From contig NZ_CP070973.1 in NCBI RefSeq assembly GCF_017086405.1, positions 4,000,739 to 4,064,738 on the forward strand: a stretch of DNA of 64,000 bases, written 5' to 3'. The position numbers were made by a program, and so were the translations under genes. The notes under the pieces are model-generated. The model ran no database searches and had not been told where the DNA came from. It worked only from the letters and a program-made list of their open reading frames with translations. Shown one piece after another: positions 25,809 to 34,068 of the stretch. Every line of letters begins with the position of its first letter. The stretch's first letter is position 1. Origin of the DNA: Mycobacterium gordonae. GTDB taxonomy: Bacteria; Actinomycetota; Actinomycetes; Mycobacteriales; Mycobacteriaceae.

Positions 25809-26743
25809 CCATATCCGTACTGCACACCGACGACGGCTGGTGGGTCGAGACCGCCGCCGGCGCCGCCAGGATCGCCACCACCGCGACCAGCACCGCGCAA
25901 CTGCTTTCCGACCACGCCGCGATCGAGGCCGCAGCCCTGGCCAGCGATGTGGTGCCCGTCGAGACCTTGGATCTCATCGCGCCGCTGACCCGACCGTGTC
26001 GGGTCGTCGCGCAGATGACGAACTTCCGGTCACACGTCAAGGACGCGGGGATGGATCCAGCATCGATTCCGCTGACGTTCTTCCGCAAGGCATCCGCCTC
26101 GATCTGCGGTCCCTCCGCCGACATCGTCAAGCCCGCACATGTTCGGCTACTCGACTACGAAGTCGAGATCGGGCTGGTAATCGGGCGCCCGATTCCGGTC
26201 GGCACCAAGATTTCCGACGCCAACCTCGCCGATTTCATTGCCGGTCTGGTTGTCACGAATGACGTGTCGGCACGTGACATCCAGCTGCCGCAGACCCAGT
26301 TCTACGAAGCAAAGTCCTATCCGACGTTCACACCAGTCGGTCCGAGATTGGTGCTACTCAGCGCCGATGAGCTCAAGCGCTTCGGCGATCTGCGCCTGCG
26401 GCTGCGGGTCAACGGTGAGGAGCGGCAGAACGCGCTCGTCGAGGGTGACATGCTGTACCGCCCGCTACAGGCGCTGCGGTCGCTCGCTCAGTTCCAGGAA
26501 CTCGCGCCGGGAGACCTGATACTCACCGGGACGCCGGTCGGCACCGCGCTGAGCGCCCCGCCGAAGCCGCTGGAAATCATCGGGAACCTGATGCCGCCGG
26601 CGGTGAAGTGGAAGGCCTTCTTCAAGCGTCAATCCGGCAATCCGAAGTATCTGCAGCACGGTGACGTCGTCGAGGCCTCGGTAGCCACCGACGACGGGGC
26701 CATCGACCTGGGGATGCAGCGCAACACCGTGCGATACGCATGA
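25805..26743 (+). CDS. fumarylacetoacetate hydrolase family protein
   Basis: The 312-residue protein has an N-terminal variable domain and a C-terminal FAH fold with metal ligands in LLDYEVEIGLVIGRP (two Glu) and FIAGLVVTNDVSARDIQ (Asp). The motif PGDLILTGTPVGTALS is also family-typical. Members hydrolyse C-C bonds or decarboxylate and hydrate ring-cleavage products. In this operon it most likely acts on the product of the extradiol dioxygenase, replacing the alpha/beta-hydrolase (MhpC/BphD) of classic pathways. ATGA overlaps on both sides show strict coupling with its neighbours. Confidence 0.9.
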   Translation: MTISVLHTDDGWWVETAAGAARIATTATSTAQLLSDHAAIEAAALASDVVPVETLDLIAPLTRPCRVVAQMTNFRSHVKDAGMDPASIPLTFFRKASASICGPSADIVKPAHVRLLDYEVEIGLVIGRPIPVGTKISDANLADFIAGLVVTNDVSARDIQLPQTQFYEAKSYPTFTPVGPRLVLLSADELKRFGDLRLRLRVNGEERQNALVEGDMLYRPLQALRSLAQFQELAPGDLILTGTPVGTALSAPPKPLEIIGNLMPPAVKWKAFFKRQSGNPKYLQHGDVVEASVATDDGAIDLGMQRNTVRYA

Positions 26744-28287
26744 ACGCCAAGGAGATTCGTCATATCCCGGTCGTCATCGTGGGCGCCGGTCCAACCGGCA
26801 TCACTGCCGCTACTCTGTTGGCGCAGTACGGAGTCAACAGCCTGATTCTCGAACGTTGGCCCGGGGTATATCCGCAGCCGCGTGCTGTGCACCTGGACGA
26901 CGAGATCTACCGGGTCATCGCGCGCTTGGGCATTGCCGCGGAGTTCGCGGCGATCTCGCGGCCGACGCTCGGACTGCGGCTGCTGGACGATCACTTCAAC
27001 GTGCTGGCCGAATTTCACCGTGACCCTAACCAGAACGTGCACGGTTACCCGCAGGCGAACATGTTCGACCAACCGGAGTTGGAGACGCTGTTGCGGGCCA
27101 ACCTCGAGCGCTACCCGAACGCCGAACTACGCGGAAATGCGGATGTTACCGCGATCGCAGCCCACGGCAGTGGTGCACGCGTCACTTTCACCGACCGGAC
27201 CGACGGCACCGTTCACCAGATCGATGCCGACTACCTGTTGGGCTGCGATGGCGCCAACAGCATCGTTCGAGCTCAAATAGGCTCCACTATGCGGGATCTG
27301 AACTTCGAGCAGCGGTGGTTGGTGGTCGATGTCGCTACCGATGCAGACCTGCGGCAGTGGGACGGTGTCTATCAGATGTGCGACCCGGCTCGTGCCGGAA
27401 CCTACATGCGCATCGGAGATTCCCGCTACCGCTGGGAGTTTCGCCTGCTGGAAGGCGAAAGCGCCTGCGACTTCGACACACTGGACACGCTGCGCCCGCT
27501 CATCGCTCCGTGGACCCGGCATCTCGCCGACAGCGAAATGACCTTGTTACGTGTCACGGAGTACACCTTCCGTGCCCAGATCGCCGATCGGTGGCGCCGC
27601 GGCAACATCTTCCTCCTCGGTGACGCCGCACATCTCACTCCCCCATTCATCGGCCAGGGCATGTGCGCCGGGTTGCGCGATGCGTTCAACCTGAGCTGGA
27701 AGATCGCAGCGGTGCGCAACGGTACCCTTCCCGCCGACACCCTCGACACGTATCAGCAAGAACGTAAACCGCACTGCAGGGCCCTGATTCGCTTGGCGCT
27801 CAGCGTTGGCTGGGCGATGACCGGGGGCGGCCGGCTCGGTGATGCGACCCGACGCACGGTATTGCCGCGTGTCGGCGTCATTCCGGGATTGCGCAAGAAG
27901 ATCGTCGACTCCACCACGCCGGCTCTGCGCCGCTCTGCCCTGGTGCACAGCACCCGCCGGCCCGGACAACTCGCCGGAAAAATGTGCCCGAATGCGCTGC
28001 TGGACAACGGTAAACGCCTGGACGACATCGCTGGGTCCGGCTTCGCGTTGGTCACCCGCATTCCGTTGGAAACAGCCGTTGAAACACAGCTAAGCGCGCG
28101 CGACATCGCCGTCATCCACGCAGACCCGCGAGGCCAACTCGACGTGTGGCTGCGTCATGGGCGGGCCGCGGTGGCCTTCATTCGTCCGGATCGCACCGTG
28201 ATGTCCGCCGGTCGCGACGTAGCCCCGGTCCTAGCGACTGCAGCAACGCTGAGTCGCAGCGTCCGTCATTTATCCGTTCGGCCGTGA
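26740..28287 (+). CDS. FAD-dependent aromatic hydroxylase, MhpA/PHBH-like
   Basis: The 515-residue protein has the FAD GxGxxG motif (VVIVGAGPTGITAATLL), the conserved DG motif (YLLGCDGANSIVR) and the GD motif (NIFLLGDAAHLTPPFIGQGM) of class A flavoprotein monooxygenases. It is closest in layout to 3-(3-hydroxyphenyl)propionate hydroxylase. A C-terminal thioredoxin-like domain with the segment ETQLSARDIAVIHADPRGQL is usual for the subfamily. It probably hydroxylates a phenolic substrate to the catechol that the dioxygenase then opens. It is the last gene of the operon and begins within the FAH gene stop codon. Confidence 0.9.
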   Translation: MNAKEIRHIPVVIVGAGPTGITAATLLAQYGVNSLILERWPGVYPQPRAVHLDDEIYRVIARLGIAAEFAAISRPTLGLRLLDDHFNVLAEFHRDPNQNVHGYPQANMFDQPELETLLRANLERYPNAELRGNADVTAIAAHGSGARVTFTDRTDGTVHQIDADYLLGCDGANSIVRAQIGSTMRDLNFEQRWLVVDVATDADLRQWDGVYQMCDPARAGTYMRIGDSRYRWEFRLLEGESACDFDTLDTLRPLIAPWTRHLADSEMTLLRVTEYTFRAQIADRWRRGNIFLLGDAAHLTPPFIGQGMCAGLRDAFNLSWKIAAVRNGTLPADTLDTYQQERKPHCRALIRLALSVGWAMTGGGRLGDATRRTVLPRVGVIPGLRKKIVDSTTPALRRSALVHSTRRPGQLAGKMCPNALLDNGKRLDDIAGSGFALVTRIPLETAVETQLSARDIAVIHADPRGQLDVWLRHGRAAVAFIRPDRTVMSAGRDVAPVLATAATLSRSVRHLSVRP

Positions 28288-28487
28288 AAGAAAATCTAAG
28301 CCACTAAACGAACTTCGGTCTGCGGGGTGACCCAGCCCACAGGTTTGAGGGCTCGGCTGTTCGGAAACACTGTGGCTGCAGGGGATTCAACGAGACAACG
28401 CAGAAGTTGCTCTCGCACCCTGCTGGCTGAGCGCGTTCGAATACAGCGCGAGGTCGCCAATATGAGCAATTCATGCAGGAGGATTTC

Positions 28488-28721
28488 ATGTCGGACAAGA
28501 GTGGCCCGCAAGAGGGCATCGAAGGCGTCGTCGAGGGTGTCAAGGGCAAGGCGAAGGAAGTCATCGGCGCAGTGACGGGCCGTGACGACGTAAAGCGCGA
28601 GGGCCAGGCCCAGCAGGACAAGGCCGATGCCCAGCGTGACGCTGCCAAGAAGGAAGCAGAAGCCGAAGCCGCTCGTGGCGGCGCCGAGGCGGCCGAACAG
28701 CGCCAGAAGGCCAATCAGTAG
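28488..28721 (+). CDS. CsbD family stress protein
   Basis: The 77-residue, highly charged Ala/Lys/Glu-rich protein begins MSDKSGPQEGIEGVVEGVKG and contains the CsbD core KGKAKEVIGAVTGRDDVKRE. CsbD proteins are abundant general-stress proteins of unknown mechanism, often under alternative sigma factors. ATG at 28488 follows AGGAGG with six bases of spacing, which decides the start. The 200-bp gap before it holds no gene; no confident sigma promoter was recognised there. A strong hairpin follows the stop. Confidence 0.9.
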   Translation: MSDKSGPQEGIEGVVEGVKGKAKEVIGAVTGRDDVKREGQAQQDKADAQRDAAKKEAEAEAARGGAEAAEQRQKANQ

Positions 28722-28737
28722 CTTTCGGTAGCTTTTG

Positions 28738-28779
28738 CGCGAATGGGCCCAGGCCGAATCTGGTCTGGGCCCATTCGCG
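28738..28779. terminator. 15-bp perfect hairpin between convergent genes
   Basis: CGCGAATGGGCCCAG at 28738-28752 pairs exactly with 28765-28779 across a 12-base loop. It follows csbD by 16 bases and precedes the HAD stop by 24. There is no T-tract, as is common in mycobacteria. Symmetry and position between convergent genes suggest bidirectional termination. Confidence 0.75.
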
Positions 28780-28803
28780 TGCGCCGGTGGCTGGCGCAGG
28801 TGG

Positions 28804-29493
28804 TCAGCCCCGCACCGCCAACTCCGCAATCCGGGTCTGCCCGATATTGGCCAACAGTTTGTCGGCGTTGTCGAAAACTTGTGCCGCTCCGGCATCGTGC
28901 AATTCGGATGCGGATACTCCGCCGCTGAGCACCCCGATACACACCACCTTCGCACGTGAGGCGGCTTCGGCATCCCAGATCGCGTCGCCGACGAAGACCG
29001 CATGCTGCGCGGTAACCCCGGCACGTTCCAGCGCGACCTCGATGATGTCGGGCTTGGGCTTTGCGGTATCCACATCGGCGGACGAGGTCACCGCCGCGAC
29101 CAGCTCGTCGCAATCGAGCACCTTACGCAGCAACTTCAATTCGTCGTCCGGCGCCGAAGTGGCCAGCACCACTTTGACTCCCAGATCGGCCACCCGGCGC
29201 AGCAACGCGCGGGCCCCGGGCAGCGGCCGCAGCAACGACGCGACTTCCCGGTAGTAGCGGGAGTGCAGATCTTTCAGCTGCTTCTGAGCGTCCTCTGGCG
29301 CGTCATCGGACAGTGATTTCACCAACGTCGAACCGTCCATACCGATGGATCGGTGGATACGCCATGTCTCGACGTCGATGCCGACTTCGGCGAACGCGCG
29401 TTGCCAGGCGTCGATGTGCAGATAGTTGGAGTCAACCAGCGTGCCGTCGATGTCGAACAACACCGCGGACGCATACCTGGTGGCGGTCGACAT
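28804..29493 (-). CDS. HAD-superfamily phosphatase (phosphoglycolate phosphatase/beta-PGM-like)
   Basis: The 229-residue protein has HAD motif I (VLFDIDGTLVDSNYLH, nucleophile Asp), motif II Ser/Thr (VKVVLATSAPDDEL), motif III Lys (DTAKPKPDIIEVAL) and motif IV (AVFVGDAIWDAEAA). The helical cap between motifs I and II marks subfamily I, which dephosphorylates small sugar phosphates or phosphoglycolate. The ATG at 29493 shares a base with the stop of the upstream membrane-protein gene (TGATG), indicating coupling. All catalytic residues are present; substrate not deducible. Confidence 0.9.
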   Translation of the reverse strand: MSTATRYASAVLFDIDGTLVDSNYLHIDAWQRAFAEVGIDVETWRIHRSIGMDGSTLVKSLSDDAPEDAQKQLKDLHSRYYREVASLLRPLPGARALLRRVADLGVKVVLATSAPDDELKLLRKVLDCDELVAAVTSSADVDTAKPKPDIIEVALERAGVTAQHAVFVGDAIWDAEAASRAKVVCIGVLSGGVSASELHDAGAAQVFDNADKLLANIGQTRIAELAVRG

Positions 29494-29870
29494 CAGAACA
29501 GAATCGCGATGGCTGCGAAGTCGGCCGCCAGCAGGGCCAGGGCCACCACGGGGACGATCCAGCCTCGGCGCCGCAGAGCGGTGAAGAACGAGGCGATGAC
29601 CGTCAAGCCGGCGATGACGGGGGCGCCGTAGAAAAGCAAACCGTAGAGCACGCCGCCGGGGCCGAGGCTCGGACACTGCGCCGTGCTACACGCCGCCACG
29701 CTCATCGCGGCGCCGACCGCGAAAATCATAATCAGAGCGGCCGCCGGCACGGTCAGCGCGGCCAGTATCCAGTTGACCACACCGCGACGGGCCCGCCCTT
29801 GGCCGGCGTCGGCCTTCGTGACCGCCGTCGTCCCGTCTACCTGGGCGTTTTCCTCGCTGCGTAGGCTCAT
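29493..29870 (-). CDS. small integral membrane protein, unknown function
   Basis: The 125-residue protein has a polar N-terminus of about 30 residues and three or four transmembrane helices: WILAALTVPAAALIMIFAV, GVLYGLLFYGAPVIAGLTVI and WIVPVVALALLAADFAAIAI. An extracytoplasmic loop contains two cysteines (ACSTAQC). It does not match a family I recognise. The stop is fused to the HAD start. The gene lies 9 bp downstream of the udgX locus on the same strand and may belong to the same transcript. Confidence 0.7.
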   Translation of the reverse strand: MSLRSEENAQVDGTTAVTKADAGQGRARRGVVNWILAALTVPAAALIMIFAVGAAMSVAACSTAQCPSLGPGGVLYGLLFYGAPVIAGLTVIASFFTALRRRGWIVPVVALALLAADFAAIAILF

Positions 29871-29879
29871 CAGGTTCGA

Positions 29880-30562
29880 CTACCCAGGCTGATTATCCCG
29901 AAACATTGCCGCTGGCCCGCTACTCGCAGTGCGGAGGTCACCCACGAACGACTCGTAATTCTCTCTGCGCCGTTCACTGCGGCCGCGCAGCAGCGCCGAC
30001 GGGTGGATTGTCGCCATCAGCATCGGCTCCCACGCCATCTCAAGGGGCGCCGGCAACCGCAGCCACTCGCCACGGTGGGCTGTGACGCGAAAAGCGCCGC
30101 CCAACAACGATTGTGCCGCGGTGGCGCCGAGGCAGATAACTACCTGGGGCTGCACCGATTCGATTTCTGCGATCAACCACGGCTGACACGCGACAACTTC
30201 CATGCGGCCCGGCTTGGCGTGTATTCGCCGCTTGCCCACCCGTTTGAAATTGAAACGAAATGCTTGACGGCGTTGGTCTGGTATGTGAGTGTCGGGTCGA
30301 TCTCGGCGTCGTGCAGTGCCTGCGTCAGCAAGCTGCCTGCCGGTCCGACAAACGGAAGTCCTTGCTGGTCCTCACAATCCCCTGGTTGTTCCCCGACCAG
30401 CATCAGCCCAGCGTCGGGTTTGCCGTTGCCGAACACAGTCTGCGTGGCGTCCTCGAACAACGCGCAACCCCGGCAGTCACTCGCTCCTTGCTTGAGCGAA
30501 CTCAGCCGCCGATCGGCCGGCAGGAAGCGCTGGGCACCCGGCTCGTCAACGCTGCTGGGCAC
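29880..30562 (-). pseudogene. udgX: UdgX-type uracil-DNA glycosylase, frameshifted
   Basis: The 5' frame (GTG 30562) encodes the family-4/UdgX N-terminus with Fe-S cysteines (DCRGCALF), the active-site motif MLVGEQPGDCEDQQGLPF and the helix VGPAGSLLTQALHDAEID up to TNAVKHF. The frame then shifts at about 30244-30263, where two tandem TTGAAA units lie in the plus strand. The rest continues in another frame from VGKRRIHAKPGRMEVVACQP through CLGATAAQSLLG to the HPSALLR motif. The KRRIH loop with its histidine is specific to UdgX, which forms a covalent bond to uracil DNA. As written, the peptide stops making sense before that loop. An indel of one or two bases would restore about 220 residues. 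Confidence 0.87.
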
Positions 30563-30959
30563 GGCGATTGTATTTCTTGATCGCTTCCACCAGTTCGGAT
30601 TTGGTCATCGTCGATCGGCCCCGCACGTCCAGCCGACGAGCGATCTGCAGCAGATGTTTCTTGCTGGCGTTGGCGTCGACACCTTCCTGCGAGGGCAGCG
30701 GGTTGCCCAGGCCGCCGCGTTCGGCCCGCGCGTCGGATGGACCTTTCTCGTCCTTGGCTTCCCAATGGTCGCCGACCTTTTCGAAACTGTGCTTCACCGC
30801 GGCATAAGCGACACGGTGGGCCCGCTCCTCGCTGTCATACTGCTCGGCGGCCGCATCGTGCGCCTTGGCGAAGGTTCGTTGCGCCTTGGCGCTGGAACGC
30901 TTGAGCGTGCTGGGCAATTCGTCCTTCTTTGCGGCACCGCTCTTGGTTGTCTTGGGCAT
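30546..30959 (-). CDS. ChaB-like / Rho N-terminal-domain protein
   Basis: The 137-residue, Lys/Ala-rich protein has a ChaB-like domain (ELPSTLKRSSAKAQRTF, RVAYAAVKHSFEKVGDHWEA, residues 12-70). The C-terminal SAP/Rho-N-like helix pair is KKHLLQIARRLDVRGRSTM and KSELVEAIKKYNR. ChaB was named for a cation-transport link in E. coli, but the biochemical role is unknown; the C-terminal module suggests nucleic-acid binding. It overlaps the udgX start by 17 bases, so the two are probably cotranscribed. Confidence 0.8.
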   Translation of the reverse strand: MPKTTKSGAAKKDELPSTLKRSSAKAQRTFAKAHDAAAEQYDSEERAHRVAYAAVKHSFEKVGDHWEAKDEKGPSDARAERGGLGNPLPSQEGVDANASKKHLLQIARRLDVRGRSTMTKSELVEAIKKYNRRAQQR

Positions 30960-30975
30960 GACATCACCTCACGGG

Positions 30976-31530
30976 TCAGGAGCCGGGGGGATTCTCGGCC
31001 CACTGTTGGGCTATCGCGTAGCCGAGTTGAAGAAAGTCCGCTCCGGCCAGCGCGGTGAATGTCCCGGCGACCAGGCGGGTGAACCGGGGCGCGAACACCA
31101 GGCCGATCACAAGAATCGTTGCCACCCACATGTCCAGGCAGAAGGGGCAGGTCAGCAGCTCGCCCATGCTGTGCCGGAACTGGGTGTCGTTGCGCGTCTC
31201 CTCGTGCAACTCGGCGGGTCCGGCGGTACCGGTGTACCGGGTGAAGGGCGCGCGCAAGGGGCTCGTGACGGCGTCTTTGGTAAGCGTTCGGGACAGCTTG
31301 TGGGTGCCGAGCGTGACGGTGATCAGGTCCTGCACCCGCCAACGCACGGGCAACCGGCGTCCGGTCAGCACCGCCACCAGTGTCGTCGCGCTCACCAACG
31401 AGCTGTAGATCACCAGCACGGCGAGATAGCCGCCCAGTGGGCGGGGATTCTCGCCGCGATATTCATCGGCTTCCCGCCGAGCGCGGTCAACCACGCTGGC
31501 GCCGTTCTTTTCTGCGGTCAATTCGGTCAT
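30976..31530 (-). CDS. DUF1360 family membrane protein
   Basis: The 184-residue protein has two N-terminal hydrophobic segments (YLAVLVIYSSLVSATTLVAV and a shorter one), the conserved ITVTLGTHKLSRTLTKD region, the motif LLTCPFCLDMWVATILVIG and a final helix. These features match DUF1360 proteins, which are of unknown function. ATG at 31530 is preceded by AAGGAG; an open upstream extension is antisense-like and rejected. It lies 16 bp upstream of the ChaB-like gene in the same direction. Confidence 0.85.
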   Translation of the reverse strand: MTELTAEKNGASVVDRARREADEYRGENPRPLGGYLAVLVIYSSLVSATTLVAVLTGRRLPVRWRVQDLITVTLGTHKLSRTLTKDAVTSPLRAPFTRYTGTAGPAELHEETRNDTQFRHSMGELLTCPFCLDMWVATILVIGLVFAPRFTRLVAGTFTALAGADFLQLGYAIAQQWAENPPGS

Positions 31531-31562
31531 CGAACTCCTTGGGGACGTTAGGGCGACACGCT

Positions 31563-32183
31563 CTACGCCTCGTATGGCGGGTAGCCCTGTGCCCGCAACG
31601 CGTGGGCCAGATGCGCCGCATTGCGGGCTGCCGCCGCAGTGGCCGAGGCGATTTCGTCGGGCACGTGGTCGAGGTCGTTGTAGTCGGTGCCCTGCATCGC
31701 GGGACCGTTCCAGTAGGTGCACCCCTGCGCCGGGACGCTGAACCCGATGTCGTTGAGTGCCTGGAAAAGATCTGCCACGACCTTGTGCGCGCCGTCTTCG
31801 TTGCCGACCACGCTGACCAGGGCCACTTTTCCGACCATCGCGGGCGTCCCGTGGTCGTCGGTGTTGGACAACTCGGCATCCAGGCGCTCCAACACGCGTT
31901 GGGTCACGCTGGACGCGTGTCCGAGCCATATCGGCGTGCTGATGAGCAGGATGTCGGCATCGAGTACCTTCCGCCGAATGTCGGGCCATTCGTCTCCGGC
32001 GCCCATGTCGGCCTCGACGCCCGGAGCGATGTTGTGGTCGACGCATCGGATGAGTTCGGACTCGACGTTCGCCTTGTTCAGTTCGCCGACAACCTGTTCG
32101 GCGATCAGCGCGCTGCTCGACGCAGCTGGACTGGGTTTGAGGCTGCACACCAGACCGATGGCGCGCAGCGGCTGATCACTCAT
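31563..32183 (-). CDS. NAD(P)H-dependent FMN oxidoreductase, flavodoxin fold
   Basis: The 206-residue protein has a flavodoxin-like N-terminus (AIGLVCSLKPSPAASSSAL, phosphate-binding loop). It also has LDADILLISTPIWLGHASSV, a typical flavin-contact segment, and VALVSVVGNEDGAHK. The family (NADPH-dependent FMN reductase, PF03358) reduces quinones, azo dyes or metals with FMN. It lies just upstream of the DUF1360 gene (32-bp gap) on the same strand. No membrane or export signals are seen. The 163-bp gap before it (32184-32346) holds no recognisable gene. Confidence 0.87.
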   Translation of the reverse strand: MSDQPLRAIGLVCSLKPSPAASSSALIAEQVVGELNKANVESELIRCVDHNIAPGVEADMGAGDEWPDIRRKVLDADILLISTPIWLGHASSVTQRVLERLDAELSNTDDHGTPAMVGKVALVSVVGNEDGAHKVVADLFQALNDIGFSVPAQGCTYWNGPAMQGTDYNDLDHVPDEIASATAAAARNAAHLAHALRAQGYPPYEA

Positions 32184-32346
32184 GGCAACTCCATACCCGG
32201 CATATGGACCGGTAAACCGGGTACGCGACCCGGATCGACCAGTCCGCGGCCCGATATTGGATGCGCTGCGTGACTACCACCACCCCCGGCCGCCGAGCTG
32301 AAGCTGAATACGCTGCGGATGGTGCTCGCCCGAACCGTGCCGGCAC

Positions 32347-32739
32347 CTAACCCTTGCGGGCCGCGGACTTTCGCGCTGGATTCTTCGGGTTCTCCTCTGC
32401 AGCAGCCTGTTTGACGGCACCCCGCAGTGATCGGTTTGCCGATCGAAGGTCGCTGTTGGCAGCCGACAATTCAGCGTTGTCATCCTCGAGGCTGAGGATG
32501 CGGGCGATACCGGCGAGGTTGACCCCCGCCTCTACCAGTGCGCTGATGCGTCGCAGTCGAGCCAAATCGTCGGCGCTGTAGCGCCGCGTCCCCCCGTCAC
32601 TGCGGGCGGGCGTGACAAGCCCGTACCGCTCGTAGAGGCGTAGTGACTGCACTGCGACGCCAGAGAGTTCAGCGGCGACCGAGATCCCGTACACGCCCTG
32701 ATCAGACGGCGGTTCTGCGTCGCCAGAACGAACGGTCAT
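32347..32739 (-). CDS. MerR family regulator, HspR-like
   Basis: The 130-residue protein has a MerR winged helix at residues 18-85: YGISVAAELSGVAVQSLRLY, RYGLVTPARSDGGTRRYS and LARLRRISALVEAGVNLAGI. A leucine-zipper-like segment and a basic tail (KNPARKSAARKG) follow. The sequence and its divergent position next to an hsp20 gene recall HspR, the heat-shock repressor, but it lacks a dnaKJ operon context. It likely represses the small heat-shock gene and itself from the 140-bp intergenic region. Confidence 0.85.
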   Translation of the reverse strand: MTVRSGDAEPPSDQGVYGISVAAELSGVAVQSLRLYERYGLVTPARSDGGTRRYSADDLARLRRISALVEAGVNLAGIARILSLEDDNAELSAANSDLRSANRSLRGAVKQAAAEENPKNPARKSAARKG

Positions 32740-32788
32740 CGCGAATCTCCTCAGTCGTCGCTGGAAAAATTGTGTACCACACTTGCAC

Positions 32789-32833
32789 CGACATGTCGAC
32801 AGTGTTATAACAAATCTATGTTATGAGACATAG
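32789..32833. promoter_or_regulatory. two palindromes between merR and hsp20 (candidate operators)
   Basis: CGACATGTCG at 32789-32798 is a perfect 10-bp palindrome. CTATGT and ACATAG at 32816-32833 form a 6+6+6 inverted repeat 47 bp before the hsp20 ATG. Their location suggests control of both genes by the MerR protein. Neither matches the HAIR consensus (CTTGAGT-N7-ACTCAAG) known for HspR. Confidence 0.45.
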
Positions 32834-32879
32834 GAAATCGCGCTTTGAAATGGAAGATTGGAGTATTGAGGTGACTGCC

Positions 32880-33299
32880 ATGCTGATGCGTACCGACCCG
32901 TTCCGTGAACTGGACCGTTTCGCCCAGCAAGTGCTCGGGACAGCCGCACGGCCGGCCGTGATGCCGATGGACGCGTGGCGCGTAGGGGAAGAATTCGTCG
33001 TCGAATTCGACCTGCCGGGCATTGAAGCCGATTCGCTGGACATCGACATCGAACGCAACGTGGTCACAGTTCGAGCCGAACGGCCGGGGGCAGACCCCAA
33101 TCGGGAGATGCTGGCCGCTGAACGGCCTCGCGGAGTGTTCAGCCGCCAGTTGGTGCTCGGCGACAATCTCGACACCGATCGGATTACCGCCTCGTACCGC
33201 GAAGGAGTCCTGCGATTGCGGGTTCCGGTGGCCGAGAAGGCGAAGCCCCGCAAGATCACCGTCGGCCGCAGTGAGAGCCGCGAAGCCGTCAATGCCTGA
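32880..33299 (+). CDS. small heat-shock protein, Hsp20/alpha-crystallin family
   Basis: The 139-residue protein starts MLMRTDPFRELDRFAQQVLG and carries an alpha-crystallin domain (EEFVVEFDLPGIEADSLDID, VVTVRAERPG). The hallmark SYREGVLRLRVPVAEKAKPR includes the G-x-L motif. It is a cytosolic holdase chaperone of the mycobacterial Hsp18/Acr type. ATG at 32880 follows TTGAGGTGA with suitable spacing. It diverges from the MerR regulator. Its length fits the family. Confidence 0.93.
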   Translation: MLMRTDPFRELDRFAQQVLGTAARPAVMPMDAWRVGEEFVVEFDLPGIEADSLDIDIERNVVTVRAERPGADPNREMLAAERPRGVFSRQLVLGDNLDTDRITASYREGVLRLRVPVAEKAKPRKITVGRSESREAVNA

Positions 33300-33405
33300 G
33301 CGGCGGTGAACCGCGGCGGCCGTGGCGGTGTTTGTAGGTGCCACGGCCGCCGGTCTCACACCGAGGTTGCCTACGGCGACCCAATCCCGAGGAGGCCCTC
33401 AGACG

Positions 33406-34068
33406 ATGACCTGGCATCTCGACGGCCAAACCACCGCGGTCGAAGAAGCCCTGGCCGGCGGGGCTCCACAGCGGGTGGGCTCGTTTCGGTTCTACTTCGC
33501 CGACCAACGCTGGGAGTGGTCAGAACAAGTCCAGCAGATGCACGGGTACGCGCCCGGCAGCGTCACGCCGACCACCGAACTCGTGCTCTCCCATAAGCAT
33601 CCCGATGATCGTGGTCAGGTCGCGGCGACCATCGACGACATCCTGCACACCCACAATGCCTTCAGCACTCGCCACCTCATCATCGACACCGGCGGCCAGG
33701 TCCACCACGTGGTGGTGGTCGGCGACCGTATCGTCGACGATGGCGGGGCTGTGGTCGGCACGCATGGTTTCTACGTCGACGTCTCGACGTCGCCGGATCA
33801 AGACGTCGTCACCGAACGGCTGGCGGAGATCGCCGAGAACCGGGCCGGGATCGAGCAGGCCAAAGGCATGCTGATGCTGGTTTACGGCATCGACGGTGAC
33901 GCGGCGTTCAACCTTCTCAAGTGGCTGTCCCAGGAATCCAACATCAAGCTGCGGCCGCTGGCCGAGCAGATTGCCGAGGATTTCCGGACTGTTCGGCACG
34001 CCGTTACAGCGCAGCCGGAGTTCGATCAATTGCTGCTGACAGCGCATACGCGCGTGTCGGTGCCTTAG
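33406..34068 (+). CDS. PAS-ANTAR domain regulator
   Basis: The 220-residue protein has an N-terminal PAS domain (GSFRFYFADQRWEWSEQVQQ, SVTPTTELVLSHKHPDDR). A C-terminal ANTAR domain (residues about 140-200) includes RLAEIAENRAGIEQAKGMLM and ALFNLLKWLSQ-like helices. ANTAR domains bind dual hexanucleotide hairpins in mRNA leaders and antiterminate transcription. The PAS domain would sense a ligand or redox cue. ATG at 33406 is preceded by GAGGAGG about ten bases upstream, which decides the start. Its TAG overlaps the opposite-strand stop of the small gene at 34065. Confidence 0.88.
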   Translation: MTWHLDGQTTAVEEALAGGAPQRVGSFRFYFADQRWEWSEQVQQMHGYAPGSVTPTTELVLSHKHPDDRGQVAATIDDILHTHNAFSTRHLIIDTGGQVHHVVVVGDRIVDDGGAVVGTHGFYVDVSTSPDQDVVTERLAEIAENRAGIEQAKGMLMLVYGIDGDAAFNLLKWLSQESNIKLRPLAEQIAEDFRTVRHAVTAQPEFDQLLLTAHTRVSVP

